DNA of 64,000 nucleotides, from contig NZ_MDHN01000013.1 of the NCBI RefSeq assembly GCF_001757105.1, positions 62,001-126,000 on the forward strand, read 5' to 3'. Under the pieces are notes generated by a model. The model saw only the letters and a list, made by a program, of their open reading frames with translations. It searched no databases and was not told the origin of the DNA. The translations under genes and the position numbers were made by a program. Source of the stretch: Alteromonas confluentis. GTDB lineage: Bacteria; Pseudomonadota; Gammaproteobacteria; Enterobacterales; Alteromonadaceae. Shown here piece by piece: positions 35,238 to 45,981 of this stretch; within the stretch, counting starts at the first letter, position 1, and every line of letters begins with the position of its first letter.

Positions 35238-36558
35238 CGTCTTCTCCCGGCCCCGGCAACCAGAGTCGAGCCAGTGCGCCACCTTGTTCATGATTAATGA
35301 TACTGAGTTCGCCGTGGTGTTCAGCGATGATGCCGTAGCTAATGGAAAGTCCTAGGCCCGTGCCTTTTCCTACTGGTTTGGTGGTGAAAAAGGGTTCAAA
35401 TAAATTGGGAGCATCGGTTTCGCTAATGCCTGGTCCGCTATCTTTTAATGTAACCAGTACACCTTGATGACAAGGCTCTGCACTCAGAATAAGCGACCTT
35501 ATTTCACTGTCGGCCATAGCGTCAAACGCATTCTGCACCAGATTTACCACTACCTGATGAATTTGCCCAGCGTGTCCCCAGGCATCTAATTTTGGCGGCA
35601 ACTGATAAGTAATATCAACCGAGAATTTGCTCTCTTTCACAATCCAGTGTGCCGCTGTGCGGATGACATGAACAATGTCGAATGCGGCTTTTGCAGATGC
35701 CTGCGTGGATGAAAACTGACGCAGGTCATCGACAATTTCTTTCACCCGAACCGCGCCCTCCATGGTGCCTTCCACCAGTGAGTCGAGATCTTTAATCGCC
35801 TTATCCAGGCGCATTTGCGAGCGCATGTCGCGGAGATCTTCCCGGGTGGCACCTTCGCTCACCGCATCGAAATAGGTGCGCAGCTTATTGGTATAGCGCT
35901 GTAATACGTGCATGTTGCCGTATACAAAGCTGATAGGATTATTCAGTTCATGGGCAACCCCGGCGACCAGTCGACCCAGGGAAGCCATCTTTTCAGACTG
36001 TACTAACCGTTGCTGTGCCAGTTGCAGTTCGGCATGGGCTTCGTTGAGTTCTTTGTAAGCACGCTGTAATTCGCCCACCGGACGGCCTACCAGCACCACA
36101 CCCACTTTGCGGCCACGGTGGTTAATACGGGGAGAGCAGTTTACCGATAACGGCACATCTCCGAAGCTGCCGTGTAGTACCACATCCACGTCACGTTCAA
36201 TGTGTTTGCTGTCGACTTGTTTGAGTAGCGGTAAAAGTGGAACACCAGGGCAACTGATGAGCTCTTCTACCGGCGTACCTAGCAGACTGGGGCTATCTTC
36301 GTCTGTGAATTCGCTGAGCGCACGGTTTACACCGTCAATTTTGCCGTGGTTGTCGCAAACAATGAGCACGTCGTTCATCGAGCTCTGCACGCTGTCGAAG
36401 TAGCGCTGAGCTTCTTCCAGTTCGACGTTTTTGCTCTCCAGTTCTACCTGTGAGCGAACAAGATCGGCATAGGCCTCATCCATTTTGTGGATGACATCAA
36501 CCCACGCAACATCGGCCTGGATGGCCTGTTCGTTATCGACTTCGTGCTCGTTGGTCAT
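35230..36558 (-). CDS. hupT: Hydrogen-sensing histidine kinase HupT
   Basis: A 442-residue soluble kinase with no membrane segment. A coiled segment (about 25-50) leads into a PAS domain (about 52-160: FDSVQSSMNDVLIVCDNHGKI). The dimerisation domain carries the phospho-acceptor His203 in GVAHELNNPI. The catalytic domain has the N-box NLVQNAFDAM, G1 DSGPGISE and G2 GKGTGLGLSISYG. In Rhodobacter and Ralstonia HupT/HoxJ is held by HupUV when hydrogen is present, so HupR stays active. It is the first gene of the sensor operon and diverges from the sigma-factor gene. Confidence 0.94.
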   Translation of the reverse strand: MTNEHEVDNEQAIQADVAWVDVIHKMDEAYADLVRSQVELESKNVELEEAQRYFDSVQSSMNDVLIVCDNHGKIDGVNRALSEFTDEDSPSLLGTPVEELISCPGVPLLPLLKQVDSKHIERDVDVVLHGSFGDVPLSVNCSPRINHRGRKVGVVLVGRPVGELQRAYKELNEAHAELQLAQQRLVQSEKMASLGRLVAGVAHELNNPISFVYGNMHVLQRYTNKLRTYFDAVSEGATREDLRDMRSQMRLDKAIKDLDSLVEGTMEGAVRVKEIVDDLRQFSSTQASAKAAFDIVHVIRTAAHWIVKESKFSVDITYQLPPKLDAWGHAGQIHQVVVNLVQNAFDAMADSEIRSLILSAEPCHQGVLVTLKDSGPGISETDAPNLFEPFFTTKPVGKGTGLGLSISYGIIAEHHGELSIINHEQGGALARLWLPGPGEDDA

Positions 36559-36690
36559 TTCAGACCACTAAAATGAGACATTTCATAGCGTAAAACTATA
36601 CCGAAGATCCCGGCGGTTCAAGTACCTGCTCAGTAGGTACCGTAAAAATTTATTCGCGATGACTGTAATTTTTTTCAAAATGCCCTGACT

Positions 36691-37245
36691 ATGGGGCAAC
36701 AAATACACTTTCAGGGCATTTACCCTAAGGACCCGGGAACACCGTTGGCTACCGATTTTGCTGCCGTACTCAAGGAATACAATGGACTGCTCAGCCGTGT
36801 TGCCAGTGGCTATGAGGCCAATGAGGCGCTGAGACAGGAATTGCTGCAAGAGATAGCGCTGGCCGTGTGGCAAGGGTTGCAGCGTTTTGAGCATAAAAGC
36901 AGTCTGAAAACCTATATCCTTAAAATTGCCCACAACCGGGCGGTAACCCACGTGGCTACTAATGCTCGTATCCCGCGTTCCGAATCCTTTGAGGAGCATG
37001 AGGAATCCAGCCCTTCCTTTACCCTTAATCCCGAAGACAATGCCGCACAGGATAAGCAGTTGCAGGCGTTACTTAATATCGTGCGCGAATTACCGCTGCC
37101 GGGACGACAGGTACTGACATTGTCGTTGGAAGGCTTGTCTTACGATGAAATTGCCGACGTGTGCGGGTTAACCACCAGCCACGTGGGTGTACTGCTGAAG
37201 CGAACCAAAGCCGCTGTTGTAGAGAGGTTAAACGATGACAAATAA
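36691..37245 (+). CDS. ECF-type RNA polymerase sigma factor
   Basis: A 184-residue sigma-70-family protein. Region 2 is visible as ELLQEIALAVWQGLQRFEHKSSLKTYILKIAHNRAVTHV (about 50-88), and region 4 as LPLPGRQVLTLSLEGLSYDEIADVCGLTTSHVGVLLKRTK. The ATG used is the first in frame; a TTG at 36745, with GGGA 6 bases upstream, would give a 166-residue protein that starts nearer to the domain. The regulon is unknown. The next gene overlaps by 11 bases and encodes a membrane protein, the usual place for an anti-sigma factor. Confidence 0.85.
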   Translation: MGQQIHFQGIYPKDPGTPLATDFAAVLKEYNGLLSRVASGYEANEALRQELLQEIALAVWQGLQRFEHKSSLKTYILKIAHNRAVTHVATNARIPRSESFEEHEESSPSFTLNPEDNAAQDKQLQALLNIVRELPLPGRQVLTLSLEGLSYDEIADVCGLTTSHVGVLLKRTKAAVVERLNDDK

Positions 37246-37819
37246 TACCGATGATCTGGCCGCGCTTTGGCAAACTCAGGAAGTGCAGCCAATCGATGTG
37301 GAAAAAATTCAACGTGAATTGCTCATGCAGCGCTGGAAGCAGCGTTTTTACATGCTGGTGGATGTGCTTGGGCCGGTACCGCTGGCGCTCATTCTTTACT
37401 ATCAATCAGACAAATTACCGCTGTCTGCATTAATCGTTACCTGGGCCACGCTAATTATCACCGTACCCTTCGTCATTTACTTTCTCTGGCTGCGTCGTCA
37501 CGCTGCCTTCACCACGGCCGTCGATACCCAATCGCACGTAAATGTGCTTTATCGTCAGGTGGCGAACAATGTGAAAATTGCGTTTTACACCAAGCATTCC
37601 TGCTGGGTGTCGTGCGTGATGCTGTTGCTGTTCTTCGGCGGAGAAATTTTTAAAACCTTGTCTGCCAGTGAGGAAGGATTATCTTTAGTCAGGATTGCGG
37701 TTTGGCTGGGGCTAGGACTGGTGATCAGCTTTGGTTGTTTTATCTGGGCCCGTGGACGGGAACGAAAGTTCAGAGCTAGATTAGAAGAGCTGGCTGGGAT
37801 AAGAAGCCAGCTCGACTAA
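37235..37819 (+). CDS. Four-helix membrane protein, candidate anti-sigma factor
   Basis: A 194-residue protein with a polar, partly helical N-terminus of about 40 residues and four membrane segments (about 43-59, 63-88, 122-137, 149-169). It has no zinc-binding HxxxCxxC of the common anti-sigma domain. Its overlap with the sigma-factor gene and its cytosolic N-terminus make it a candidate regulator of that sigma factor. I do not recognise a named family. It is convergent with the flavin-oxidoreductase gene, only 4 bases apart. Confidence 0.65.
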   Translation: MTNNTDDLAALWQTQEVQPIDVEKIQRELLMQRWKQRFYMLVDVLGPVPLALILYYQSDKLPLSALIVTWATLIITVPFVIYFLWLRRHAAFTTAVDTQSHVNVLYRQVANNVKIAFYTKHSCWVSCVMLLLFFGGEIFKTLSASEEGLSLVRIAVWLGLGLVISFGCFIWARGRERKFRARLEELAGIRSQLD

Positions 37820-37823
37820 CGGT

Positions 37824-38837
37824 TTAAGCTGCCCAGTCCTGCTTCTGCATCACCGAGGTCATGCCGCCCACATGGCGAATGGCATCGAGACACTTTTCTT
37901 TATCGGTAATAGGGAATGAGAAAATCATTTCATCCACACCAGTGGCTTCCACGAACTGGCTGATCTGCCGTTCCGCCTGTGCAGGTGTACCGACAATGGC
38001 AAAGCGCAGGGTATTGTTAATGGCGGCGACTTCATATTCTGAAAGTACCGCATCAATATTGTCGACGGGGGCTGGCATTGGATCGTTTGCCTGACGGCGC
38101 AGATTAGCGAACTGCTGCTGAACCGAAGTAAACAAACGCGCTGCTTCTGCTTCATCATCGGCCACCACACTCATTACACCGGCTGATACATACGGTTTGT
38201 CTAAATGTGCCGAAGGACGGAAACTGTCACGGTACACACTGATAGCATCTAGTAGCATGTCTGGCGCAAAATGTGAGGCGAAGGAATACGGCAAACCAAG
38301 CTGTCCGGCGAGCTTCGCAGAATACAGACTGGAGCCCAGTAGCCACAGTGGAACCTTGGTGCCTGCACCGGGAATCGCGAGAACGCGGTTATCACCTTTG
38401 TCGTCAGACAGGTAATCCTGCAGCGCCATCACATCGGCAGGGTAATCTTCTACGCTGGCATTCATGTTACGACGAAGTGCTCTGGCAGTGGCCATGTCGG
38501 TGCCTGGAGCGCGACCCAGACCCAGATCGACCCGGTCCGGAAACAGGGTAGCCAACGTACCGAACTGTTCGGCAATCACTAATGGCGAGTGATTAGGTAA
38601 CATGATGCCACCCGATCCAATGCGAATTTTGCTGGTGGCCTGGCCCACTGCAGCCAGCAATACCGCCGTTGCTGCACTGGCAACACCGCGCATACCGTGA
38701 TGTTCTGCCAGCCAGACACGTTGATAGCCTTGCTTTTCCGCTTCAGCGGCTATGGCTTTGCTCTTTTCAAACGCGTTAGCCGCGCTCTGACCCTCACCAA
38801 TATGCGCCAAATCAAGTATAGAAAATGGAATACTCAT
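37824..38837 (-). CDS. LLM-class (luciferase-like) flavin-dependent oxidoreductase
   Basis: A 337-residue protein with the bacterial-luciferase TIM-barrel pattern: [50 protein letters not shown] and [13 protein letters not shown]. These match the subgroup with the MsnO8-like LLM profile. It would use FMNH2 or F420-like cofactor; the substrate is unknown. It overlaps tamB by 4 bases, so it appears to be the third gene of the tamA-tamB unit, which is not an obvious functional link. Confidence 0.88.
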   Translation of the reverse strand: MSIPFSILDLAHIGEGQSAANAFEKSKAIAAEAEKQGYQRVWLAEHHGMRGVASAATAVLLAAVGQATSKIRIGSGGIMLPNHSPLVIAEQFGTLATLFPDRVDLGLGRAPGTDMATARALRRNMNASVEDYPADVMALQDYLSDDKGDNRVLAIPGAGTKVPLWLLGSSLYSAKLAGQLGLPYSFASHFAPDMLLDAISVYRDSFRPSAHLDKPYVSAGVMSVVADDEAEAARLFTSVQQQFANLRRQANDPMPAPVDNIDAVLSEYEVAAINNTLRFAIVGTPAQAERQISQFVEATGVDEMIFSFPITDKEKCLDAIRHVGGMTSVMQKQDWAA

Positions 38838-41800
38838 GGTTTCTCCTCACTGGTTGTCTGATTGCTCTGACTGCGGGATGGCGTAGATTCCCCCAGGAAG
38901 AATTCATAATAAAAATCGACGGCGAATACCGATTGCTCCTCAATGGTGGTTTGCACGCCTTCAACAAATAAGCGTGGAAGCAAACGATAACGCAGGGCTA
39001 AATCAGGCGGTTCCTGACGACGGCGTAAAGTGCCAGTGGTGTTGTTATCACTGCTTAAACCCACGTCCAGGTTGTACTGCACGGTAAGCCGTTCGTTTAT
39101 CTGACCGTTAATAGACAGCTTGGTTGAACCGCCATTAGGATTAGATGTGGTGCCAACCGTGAATTCATCAATACCTAAAGCACTGCCCACTTTGTTTTGC
39201 AGATTTTCTGTATTAGATAACCCGAAGCCCAACAGCAAACTGCCGTAATCACTGCTCGACGATGACGATGAACCCAAACCTTGACCAGTAAGCAGGTAAG
39301 ACAGGGTGTTACTCTGATTCATACTGGGCTCAGAGTACAAGGCAATGTTCGGACTGTCAGCGGCACCGTCAATGCGAACACCTGCCACTACACCGTCTGC
39401 GGTTTTATTCGGGTCGCGAATGGCTTCTACCAACAGGGAAGGTTGGTCAATTGGTCCATTGAATTGCACTTCACCGGTACGAATAACCAGATCCTGGCCA
39501 TAGGCCTGATAGCGCCCGTTGAGAATTTGCAGGCTACCAAATGCCACCATGGATGGCTGAGTATCTACTTCGATATTCCCGTGTAGGTTGGCCGTTAAAC
39601 CAAAGGCTTCCAGCTTCACCTCGCCGAGTTTTTCCTCATCGATATTCACCGTGATATTGGCATTAACCATGTCGAGAGGATCTTCCGTCGGGGGTTCGCC
39701 GCGTAAATGCACATCTTTCGACGGCGAGACAGCGCTTGGCGGTAATTCTTCGATTTCGATACGAGCCCAGGGAATATCAACAGAGCCAGAAACGTTGACT
39801 TCTCCGGGCTTCACACTCGCCGAAATATCTGGCGATACGTCTATGCTGATATCAGGCTGATTCACGCGGAAGCGATCGCCTTTTAGCTTGATATTGGTTT
39901 CAAAACCATCGCTCCAGGCCAGATCGCCACTTAGCGTGCCAGGTCCGTTACCGAGTAAAAACTTACCGTCAAAGTCTGCGCTCTGACCATTGAACGTGAT
40001 TGACTGTTCCCAATCACCAATGCTGACCGGCATATCTTCAATGTCGACATTACCGTTGCCTAGTTTCAGTTGGCCGGTGACTGAAGGCGCTTTCGCTGAG
40101 CCTTCTAATTGCAAATCGCCATTCAGATTACCAGCGAGTTGTCGAATGGCTGGCGACATCGGCTTGAATGGCGCAATCCTGATGTTATCGATATTTACCT
40201 TGCCGGTTAGTGGCATGTCATCTTTGGTAGGCTGCATTTCAACGTCGGCGGTGATGTTACCCAACTGCTCGCTCATTAATTTAAGCGTGGATGTGAGTGT
40301 GTCGTTCTTGAAGTTACCCTGCGCTTGCAATGTGTCTACGTTCAGTTTCAACTGTTGTTCCGGGCCCATGGTCCAGGTAGATGGGGTAACGGATACATCA
40401 AAATTCGCTGTCATCGGGGCGTTAACACCAAACTCGCCCGTTGTCTTTAACGACAACTGCGCGTCGGATGTGGCAGTGAATGTATCAGGCAACAATTCGT
40501 GCGCCCACAGTCCCACCGGAACTGAGTTCGCATTTACAATCCATTTGGTGCGCTCATCTTTGTAAAGCACATCTTCAATACACAGCTCGCCTTCATTGCG
40601 TGATTCCCAGCAGTTCCGGTGTACTTTCATACTGAACGGCTCTGGGCGCACTGCTACCCGGAATGGCTGATTAAGCTGCCAACGCGTGGTGAGCAGCCCG
40701 ATTTGACTATCACTGATATCTGCCGTGTAACGATCGTCTTTCCATGCGCCTTTCATGGCGAGTTGCAGTTTGTGTTCAGGGAGTGAAAGGTCTACACCAA
40801 AGCTGTGATCGGAAAAGGTCCCTTTAGCATTCACCGTGCCGTTCACCTTGCCCTGTTCAGCGGCGATAGGGCTTAATGTTGCCGAAGCCATCACATCAGT
40901 AAGAGTAATGTCGGCGTCGATAATCGGGTCGGTCCATTCGCCCTTCGCCTTAATTTTGCCGTTAACCTTACCAAATACCTGGGGATACAGTTCATCTATG
41001 GCGGCAACATTTAAATCGATATCTGCGTTTAAATAACGCTCTTTGAAGATTTGAACCATCGCGCGCACGGTGCTTTCCGCTTGGCTTATATTCAGGTTGG
41101 CCACCAGAATATCGTTGCCTTGCGAATAGATAAGACCGCCGTTTACCTCTACCGGTACGCCATCACGCATGCCTTTTATCGACATGTTTCTGATGTTAGC
41201 TTCCACCCCTTTGTCGGTAAGTCGCATCAGACTATCCAAGCTACCGTTAATCTGGGTGGGCGCAAAAGGTGATATCTGGGTAGCTGAAATATCACTGACC
41301 TTTGTGTTACCCGACCAGCTCACAGACTCATTCAGATACAAGGTGCCCGTATTCACTACCTGCCCTTCGAGGATCTTCACGTTCAGCGCATTAATCGTAA
41401 TGTCGTTCTGGTTCAGGACTACATCGGCAGTGACCGGTATTGCGCCTATTTCGGCAACATCTGCACCTGAATCAGCGGTAAAGCGGTATGCCCCCATTTC
41501 GCCTTGTAGCAGCATGTCGCCTTGCCACAGCTTGCTGTTTTCAACCTGAGGAATGGCCTGTTCTGGCCAGTTGATTTTGAGATCCAGCGGTAGTGTATCG
41601 TCGAGAATATTCGCGTGACCGGCTATCTGGGCCGAATACGTGCCGTCCACCGCCACATCCAGATTTAAATCGCGTAGCGAACCGTCGGTGGAGAGCGTTA
41701 CCGTTTCTTCTATACCTTCCAGTGTGATGCCGGCAGTGGCATCAAGGTTCAGCGGATAGTCTTTTGCCAGCGTAACCGAAGCCGAAGCATCAACGTTAGC

Positions 41801-42574
41801 CATAGCATGTTCCACGTGGAGCTTATCTAATGCGACATCGCTCTGTTCTAGGGTCAGTGAGTTAAAGGCAACAATGGGGATCTCTTGCAGCGTCGCATCG
41901 CCCTGTTTGACTGAAATATCTTTCAGCTCGAAAGATTCCACCGTTACGGGAATGGGAATAATAACCTCAGGCAACGCGGGTGCGGTGTAGCTAAGCGCGT
42001 AACTGACGGGCTTGTCTGTGGGCTCAGATTCTTGTGGTGCTTCAGGCAACGTTACTACCAATCCTTCTGCTTTTAACGGCGCCAGGCTAACGGTTTTCCA
42101 GGCCGTCCCTTTGGTAGACAGCGACTTAAGCGCAACCTGTTGTGCAAGCAAGTCAATGGATACATCGGTAAGTGTGAGTGCATTCAGCTTTACAGAAACA
42201 GGAAGTTCAAATTCGGTAAGCGGTTCACTGTCGGATTCTTCTTCTTCGTCACTAACAGCGAGCTGTTTGAGAGTAAAACCGTCTACAATAAGGTAATCCA
42301 CACACACTTTGGTGGTGATTAAACAGCCGAGTACAAGGTTCGTTTCCGCTTTCTTAACCGACACCGACCACTGCTCGTTTTCCCAGCTCACGCCACTCAC
42401 AGTAATATCGCTTAGTATTGTGCCGTCGATATCGTCAATGTGCAGTCCGTCTACTGCAGCGTTCGCAACGTAGCGGATAACCGGCGCACCTAACGGACTG
42501 ACGATGTACGCGATTAGCACACCAATTAGCAAAAATGGCGCAACGACCCAGAGACTAATCGTACGTTTTCTCAT
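38834..42574 (-). CDS. tamB: Translocation and assembly module protein TamB
   Basis: A 1246-residue protein with a single N-terminal membrane helix (residues about 8-26), a long repetitive beta-helical middle part and the conserved C-terminal TamB domain (about 920-1246: [59 protein letters not shown]). TamB bridges the periplasm and works with TamA in outer-membrane protein insertion and phospholipid transport. The start overlaps the tamA stop by 4 bases (ATGA). Confidence 0.95.
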   Translation of the reverse strand: MRKRTISLWVVAPFLLIGVLIAYIVSPLGAPVIRYVANAAVDGLHIDDIDGTILSDITVSGVSWENEQWSVSVKKAETNLVLGCLITTKVCVDYLIVDGFTLKQLAVSDEEEESDSEPLTEFELPVSVKLNALTLTDVSIDLLAQQVALKSLSTKGTAWKTVSLAPLKAEGLVVTLPEAPQESEPTDKPVSYALSYTAPALPEVIIPIPVTVESFELKDISVKQGDATLQEIPIVAFNSLTLEQSDVALDKLHVEHAMANVDASASVTLAKDYPLNLDATAGITLEGIEETVTLSTDGSLRDLNLDVAVDGTYSAQIAGHANILDDTLPLDLKINWPEQAIPQVENSKLWQGDMLLQGEMGAYRFTADSGADVAEIGAIPVTADVVLNQNDITINALNVKILEGQVVNTGTLYLNESVSWSGNTKVSDISATQISPFAPTQINGSLDSLMRLTDKGVEANIRNMSIKGMRDGVPVEVNGGLIYSQGNDILVANLNISQAESTVRAMVQIFKERYLNADIDLNVAAIDELYPQVFGKVNGKIKAKGEWTDPIIDADITLTDVMASATLSPIAAEQGKVNGTVNAKGTFSDHSFGVDLSLPEHKLQLAMKGAWKDDRYTADISDSQIGLLTTRWQLNQPFRVAVRPEPFSMKVHRNCWESRNEGELCIEDVLYKDERTKWIVNANSVPVGLWAHELLPDTFTATSDAQLSLKTTGEFGVNAPMTANFDVSVTPSTWTMGPEQQLKLNVDTLQAQGNFKNDTLTSTLKLMSEQLGNITADVEMQPTKDDMPLTGKVNIDNIRIAPFKPMSPAIRQLAGNLNGDLQLEGSAKAPSVTGQLKLGNGNVDIEDMPVSIGDWEQSITFNGQSADFDGKFLLGNGPGTLSGDLAWSDGFETNIKLKGDRFRVNQPDISIDVSPDISASVKPGEVNVSGSVDIPWARIEIEELPPSAVSPSKDVHLRGEPPTEDPLDMVNANITVNIDEEKLGEVKLEAFGLTANLHGNIEVDTQPSMVAFGSLQILNGRYQAYGQDLVIRTGEVQFNGPIDQPSLLVEAIRDPNKTADGVVAGVRIDGAADSPNIALYSEPSMNQSNTLSYLLTGQGLGSSSSSSSDYGSLLLGFGLSNTENLQNKVGSALGIDEFTVGTTSNPNGGSTKLSINGQINERLTVQYNLDVGLSSDNNTTGTLRRRQEPPDLALRYRLLPRLFVEGVQTTIEEQSVFAVDFYYEFFLGESTPSRSQSNQTTSEEKP

Positions 42575-44397
42575 AGCTCGGGCCCAAGAATGAAGTGCAG
42601 ACGCCAGGTATTTTCATAGTCTGACATGCCTCGTGCAACATAAATCCGCACCGGGCCTATGGGAGACTTCCAGTGAAAGCCTGTGCCCACACCGTAGGCT
42701 AAGCCGGGACTACAATCTCCAACCTCAGAATCAGAAGATGAGCCTGTATAATCATCACAGTTATTGCTGACTGAAAACGTGTTCGCAGCGGTACCCGCAT
42801 CAAAGAAAACAGCGGCCCGCCAGTTGGGAACAACTTCATAAGCATATTCAATACTGCCTGTTGCCAGGTATTTACCACCAATCGAAACGTTATTAATTTC
42901 TCCGGTTTCAGGGTCGATCACATCATCTTTTGGTGAAATATCGCGGAAAGCAAAACCCCTTACACTCTGGTCGCCACCGGCAAAGAAACGTAATGAGGCC
43001 GGTACTTTTGAAAAGTTGTTGGTTTCAATCGCACCGGCTTCTGCCCGAAGCATAAGCCAATGCCGGTTATAAGTACGCACAATACCAGCTTCTACCACGG
43101 CTTTTTGGAAGTCGATATCAGAGCCATAGCCGTCACGCCCAATTTGATAAAAAGCAGAAAAATACGTGCCTTTTGTGATGTTCAGCGAGTCATCCCGGTT
43201 TAGATATCGCACGCCATAGCCTGGCATAACTAATTGTGTGGTTTGCGCTGGGTCTGCACCTTGGGTGTAATTTTCCCGAAGATAAGTTAACGACGCATCG
43301 AACTGCCAGGGAGAGCCACTATCCTGCCAATAACGATGCCCGGCCACCGTGAGGGTTTCTGCCTCAGTGTTGGTATTGCTGTAATCAATAAACTGATAGC
43401 CGCCTTCAATGCTGATGTAGTCATTGTTGATATCGCCCTGTGGAATGCGATAATCCACCGTGAATGACTGCTCAGGCTGCGATAAAAACACCTCTGAACT
43501 TACCGAGTGTCCGCGGGAATTCACCCATGGGCGTTCCCACTTCAAACGCAGCCTTGCACCGGTATCGGTGGCAGCGCCGAGACCAACATTAAAAGCATCT
43601 CGGGGTTTGTGCACCAGTGTAATTTCAACCGGTACTTCTTTGCCCTGCGCTTCGGTAACCACTGGGCGTGCAATAACCCGGGAAAAATAGCTCGACTGGT
43701 TTAGCCTACGATTGAATTCTGTCAGCTTGGCAGAGGTGTAATATTCCCCTTTCTCGAAGGGTTGCAGGCGCTTAATGATTGCCATAGCTTTGTCGTCACC
43801 AACAATTTTGATGTCGCCAAATTGATAGCGCTGACCGCTATCTGCAATCATCAAAATGTTGGCTTCGCGATCTTCACGCACCAAGTCAATGCGAGTCGCG
43901 CGCCAGTTGAAATCGAAATAACCCCGGGACAAGGCATAGTTAAACGTGGATGATTTGAAGTTTTCATAAACCGGTTGATTCAGCACGTCGCCCTTTTTCA
44001 ACGCGAAACTGTTAAAGCGCTTACTGAAGTCGTCATCGGTGCGTGCATCGCCGAATATTTCGGCAAAAACATTCACGACTTTTAGTGGCGTATTCAATGT
44101 GACATGCAGGATCACGTCGTCGTCTTTCAACTCAACCACAGCCTCACTGTTGTAGTAACCAAAAGGCTCTACTGCGGTGGATACCGTTTTACTTATCTGA
44201 TCTTGCCAAAACGGATCGCCAAGCACCTCAGGACTCACATCAAGACTGTTAAGGTGCAGACGAATGTTGTCTTCCAGTTTGCTGTCTTCAACGCCTTCAA
44301 TTTCAACATCGAGGGCTGACGCCTGGAACGCAGTAAAAAACAGAAGGCACGGTAAAACCAGGCGACACCTGAGCGACGCACTGAAAGGACGAATCAT
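42571..44397 (-). CDS. tamA: Outer-membrane assembly protein TamA
   Basis: A 608-residue Omp85-family protein from the chosen start. The signal peptide is MIRPFSASLRCRLVLPCLLFFTAFQASA, followed by LDVEIEGVEDSKLEDNIRLHL, the first of three POTRA domains. The barrel begins near residue 265 (AFNVGLGAATDTGARLRLKWERPW) and contains the Omp85 motif RFFAGGDQSVRGFAF. Earlier in-frame starts (up to 44460) would place non-signal residues in front. It partners TamB, with which it overlaps. Confidence 0.93.
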   Translation of the reverse strand: MIRPFSASLRCRLVLPCLLFFTAFQASALDVEIEGVEDSKLEDNIRLHLNSLDVSPEVLGDPFWQDQISKTVSTAVEPFGYYNSEAVVELKDDDVILHVTLNTPLKVVNVFAEIFGDARTDDDFSKRFNSFALKKGDVLNQPVYENFKSSTFNYALSRGYFDFNWRATRIDLVREDREANILMIADSGQRYQFGDIKIVGDDKAMAIIKRLQPFEKGEYYTSAKLTEFNRRLNQSSYFSRVIARPVVTEAQGKEVPVEITLVHKPRDAFNVGLGAATDTGARLRLKWERPWVNSRGHSVSSEVFLSQPEQSFTVDYRIPQGDINNDYISIEGGYQFIDYSNTNTEAETLTVAGHRYWQDSGSPWQFDASLTYLRENYTQGADPAQTTQLVMPGYGVRYLNRDDSLNITKGTYFSAFYQIGRDGYGSDIDFQKAVVEAGIVRTYNRHWLMLRAEAGAIETNNFSKVPASLRFFAGGDQSVRGFAFRDISPKDDVIDPETGEINNVSIGGKYLATGSIEYAYEVVPNWRAAVFFDAGTAANTFSVSNNCDDYTGSSSDSEVGDCSPGLAYGVGTGFHWKSPIGPVRIYVARGMSDYENTWRLHFILGPEL

Positions 44398-44517
44398 AGA
44401 GCTGAATGATTCCCTGAAAAGTAATGAGTGGTGGAGCATCTTAGAGTTACCGTAAAACAATTAGTTCACGGTACGACAGACACCAGAAAAACGCGCTGAT
44501 GGAGAATACCTCAATAA

Positions 44518-44542
44518 AATACCATGCAATGATAATGGTATT
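44518..44542. promoter_or_regulatory. 8-bp perfect dyad, possible operator
   Basis: AATACCAT (44518-44525) and ATGGTATT (44535-44542) are exact reverse complements with 9 bases between, the spacing of a dimeric repressor site. It lies closer to the tamA start (about 120 bases) than to the MFS gene. The regulator is unknown. Confidence 0.45.
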
Positions 44543-44716
44543 CGTTAAAACGATGCAAAACGATCATCGTGCACCTGCTATAAATGACCGGTTTTCATCG
44601 TTCAAAAACAACAAAGCCCATAGAGCAAAGACATTATTCCACTTACTAACCGCATAAGATGTGCTGCATTGCCAAATAAAGCCGGTCAAATGGCGATTAA
44701 TCATATTACATTAAGC

Positions 44717-44722
44717 TATAAT
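44717..44722 (+). promoter_or_regulatory. Perfect -10 hexamer of the MFS transporter gene
   Basis: TATAAT lies 44 bases before the ATG at 44767. A recognisable -35 is absent at the normal distance. It supports the ATG start over an in-frame TTG at 44737, which would be almost at the transcription start. Confidence 0.5.
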
Positions 44723-44766
44723 ACACCGCCTATATATTGACTATTTACAAAGCAGAAACCAAATTC

Positions 44767-45981
44767 ATGAAAGCACCCCGCACTCCTATTCCACCAACGC
44801 TTGGCTTGTTCGAATTCGTCGCGTTGATGGCACTGATGACATCGCTGGTGGCATTGAGTATTGATGCCATGTTGCCTGCGCTCATACAGATAGGTGAGGC
44901 GCTGCATGCAAAAGACCCTCACGAGGCTCACCTGATAGTCTCTATTTTCTTTGGTGGCATGGCGTTCGGGCAGCTTTTCTTTGGGCCCTATTCAGATACC
45001 CGCGGACGAAGGGAAACTATTCTGCTAGGCATCACCATTTTCGTGATCGGTACCGTGGTTTGTATGATGGCCAACGATATGAATAGTATGCTTATCGGCA
45101 GGTTGATACAGGCTTTCGGGGTGTCTGGCCCTCGTGTGGCAGCCATGGCGGTTATTCGTGATTTATATGTGGGTGATGCCATGGCCAGAGTGATGTCGTT
45201 CATCATGATGGTCTTTATTCTGGTGCCAATGCTGGCACCTATGGTGGGTCAGGCGGTACTGACATTCTTCCATTGGCAGCATATTTTCACCCTGTTTTTG
45301 ATTGTTTCAATTATTACCGGCGCTTGGTTCATGTATCGGCAACCTGAAACCTTACCCGCCGATCGCCGCCGAAAATTCACCTGGCTGAGATTTTTTGTAT
45401 CGACAAAGTTCATCCTCACCAACGTCAATGTGATGGGTTATACCGTTGCTATGGGTTTCATATTCGGGGCATTCTTGGGCTACCTCAGTGCTTCGCAAAC
45501 CATTTTCCAGGAATACTACGGCTTAGGCACCCTGTTCCCCTTTGTATTTGCGCTACTGGCATTTTCTATCGGGCTCGCTTCGTTCTTTAACGGCACCATG
45601 GTTGTACGCTACGGCATGCGCAAACTGGTGAATATCGCGCTGTATGGCGCGGTAGGTTTTGCCGCCGTGATGGTGGTCACGCTGTTCCTGTTTGGTGGAC
45701 TACCGCCCATTAAGGTTCTAATACCCGTCATGTTTGTGGGCTTTTTCTTTGTGGGTATCCTGTTCGGTAACCTGAACGCACTGGCCATGCAGCCATTGGG
45801 TGAAATGGCGGGCCTGGGCGCCGCCATCATCGGTTCGCTTTCCAGCTTGTTTGCAGTGCCTATCGCGTTGTTCATCGACAGTTTCCTCGACGGAAATCTG
45901 TACCCCATTGGATTTGGATTCCTGGCGTTCTTCTCACTGGCGTTTGTTAGTGTGCGGTTTGCTGATAAAGACGCTCACTAA
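44767..45981 (+). CDS. MFS drug-resistance transporter (Bcr/CflA type)
   Basis: A 404-residue inner-membrane protein with 12 hydrophobic segments. The motif GQLFFGPYSDTRGRRETILLG, the A-motif between helices 2 and 3, and SIDAMLPALIQIG in helix 1 are typical of the Bcr/CflA subfamily of proton-driven exporters. Substrates in the family include bicyclomycin, chloramphenicol and sulfonamides; the real substrate is not known. It converges with the SH3-M15 peptidase gene and overlaps its 3' end by 4 bases. Confidence 0.9.
   Translation: MKAPRTPIPPTLGLFEFVALMALMTSLVALSIDAMLPALIQIGEALHAKDPHEAHLIVSIFFGGMAFGQLFFGPYSDTRGRRETILLGITIFVIGTVVCMMANDMNSMLIGRLIQAFGVSGPRVAAMAVIRDLYVGDAMARVMSFIMMVFILVPMLAPMVGQAVLTFFHWQHIFTLFLIVSIITGAWFMYRQPETLPADRRRKFTWLRFFVSTKFILTNVNVMGYTVAMGFIFGAFLGYLSASQTIFQEYYGLGTLFPFVFALLAFSIGLASFFNGTMVVRYGMRKLVNIALYGAVGFAAVMVVTLFLFGGLPPIKVLIPVMFVGFFFVGILFGNLNALAMQPLGEMAGLGAAIIGSLSSLFAVPIALFIDSFLDGNLYPIGFGFLAFFSLAFVSVRFADKDAH

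Larger units (their letters stand above)
44461..44766. other. Gap between divergent tamA and the MFS gene (306 bases)
   Basis: The gap contains the AATACCAT/ATGGTATT dyad at 44518-44542, a TATAAT -10 hexamer at 44717-44722 and repeated AACGAT motifs near 44558 and 44568. No small coding frame with a credible ribosome site was seen. Confidence 0.5.

Noticed and set aside
44737..44766. In-frame TTG as an earlier start for the MFS transporter.
   Set aside because: It would lie about 15 bases after the TATAAT hexamer, leaving almost no leader, and the ATG at 44767 fits the family N-terminus better.
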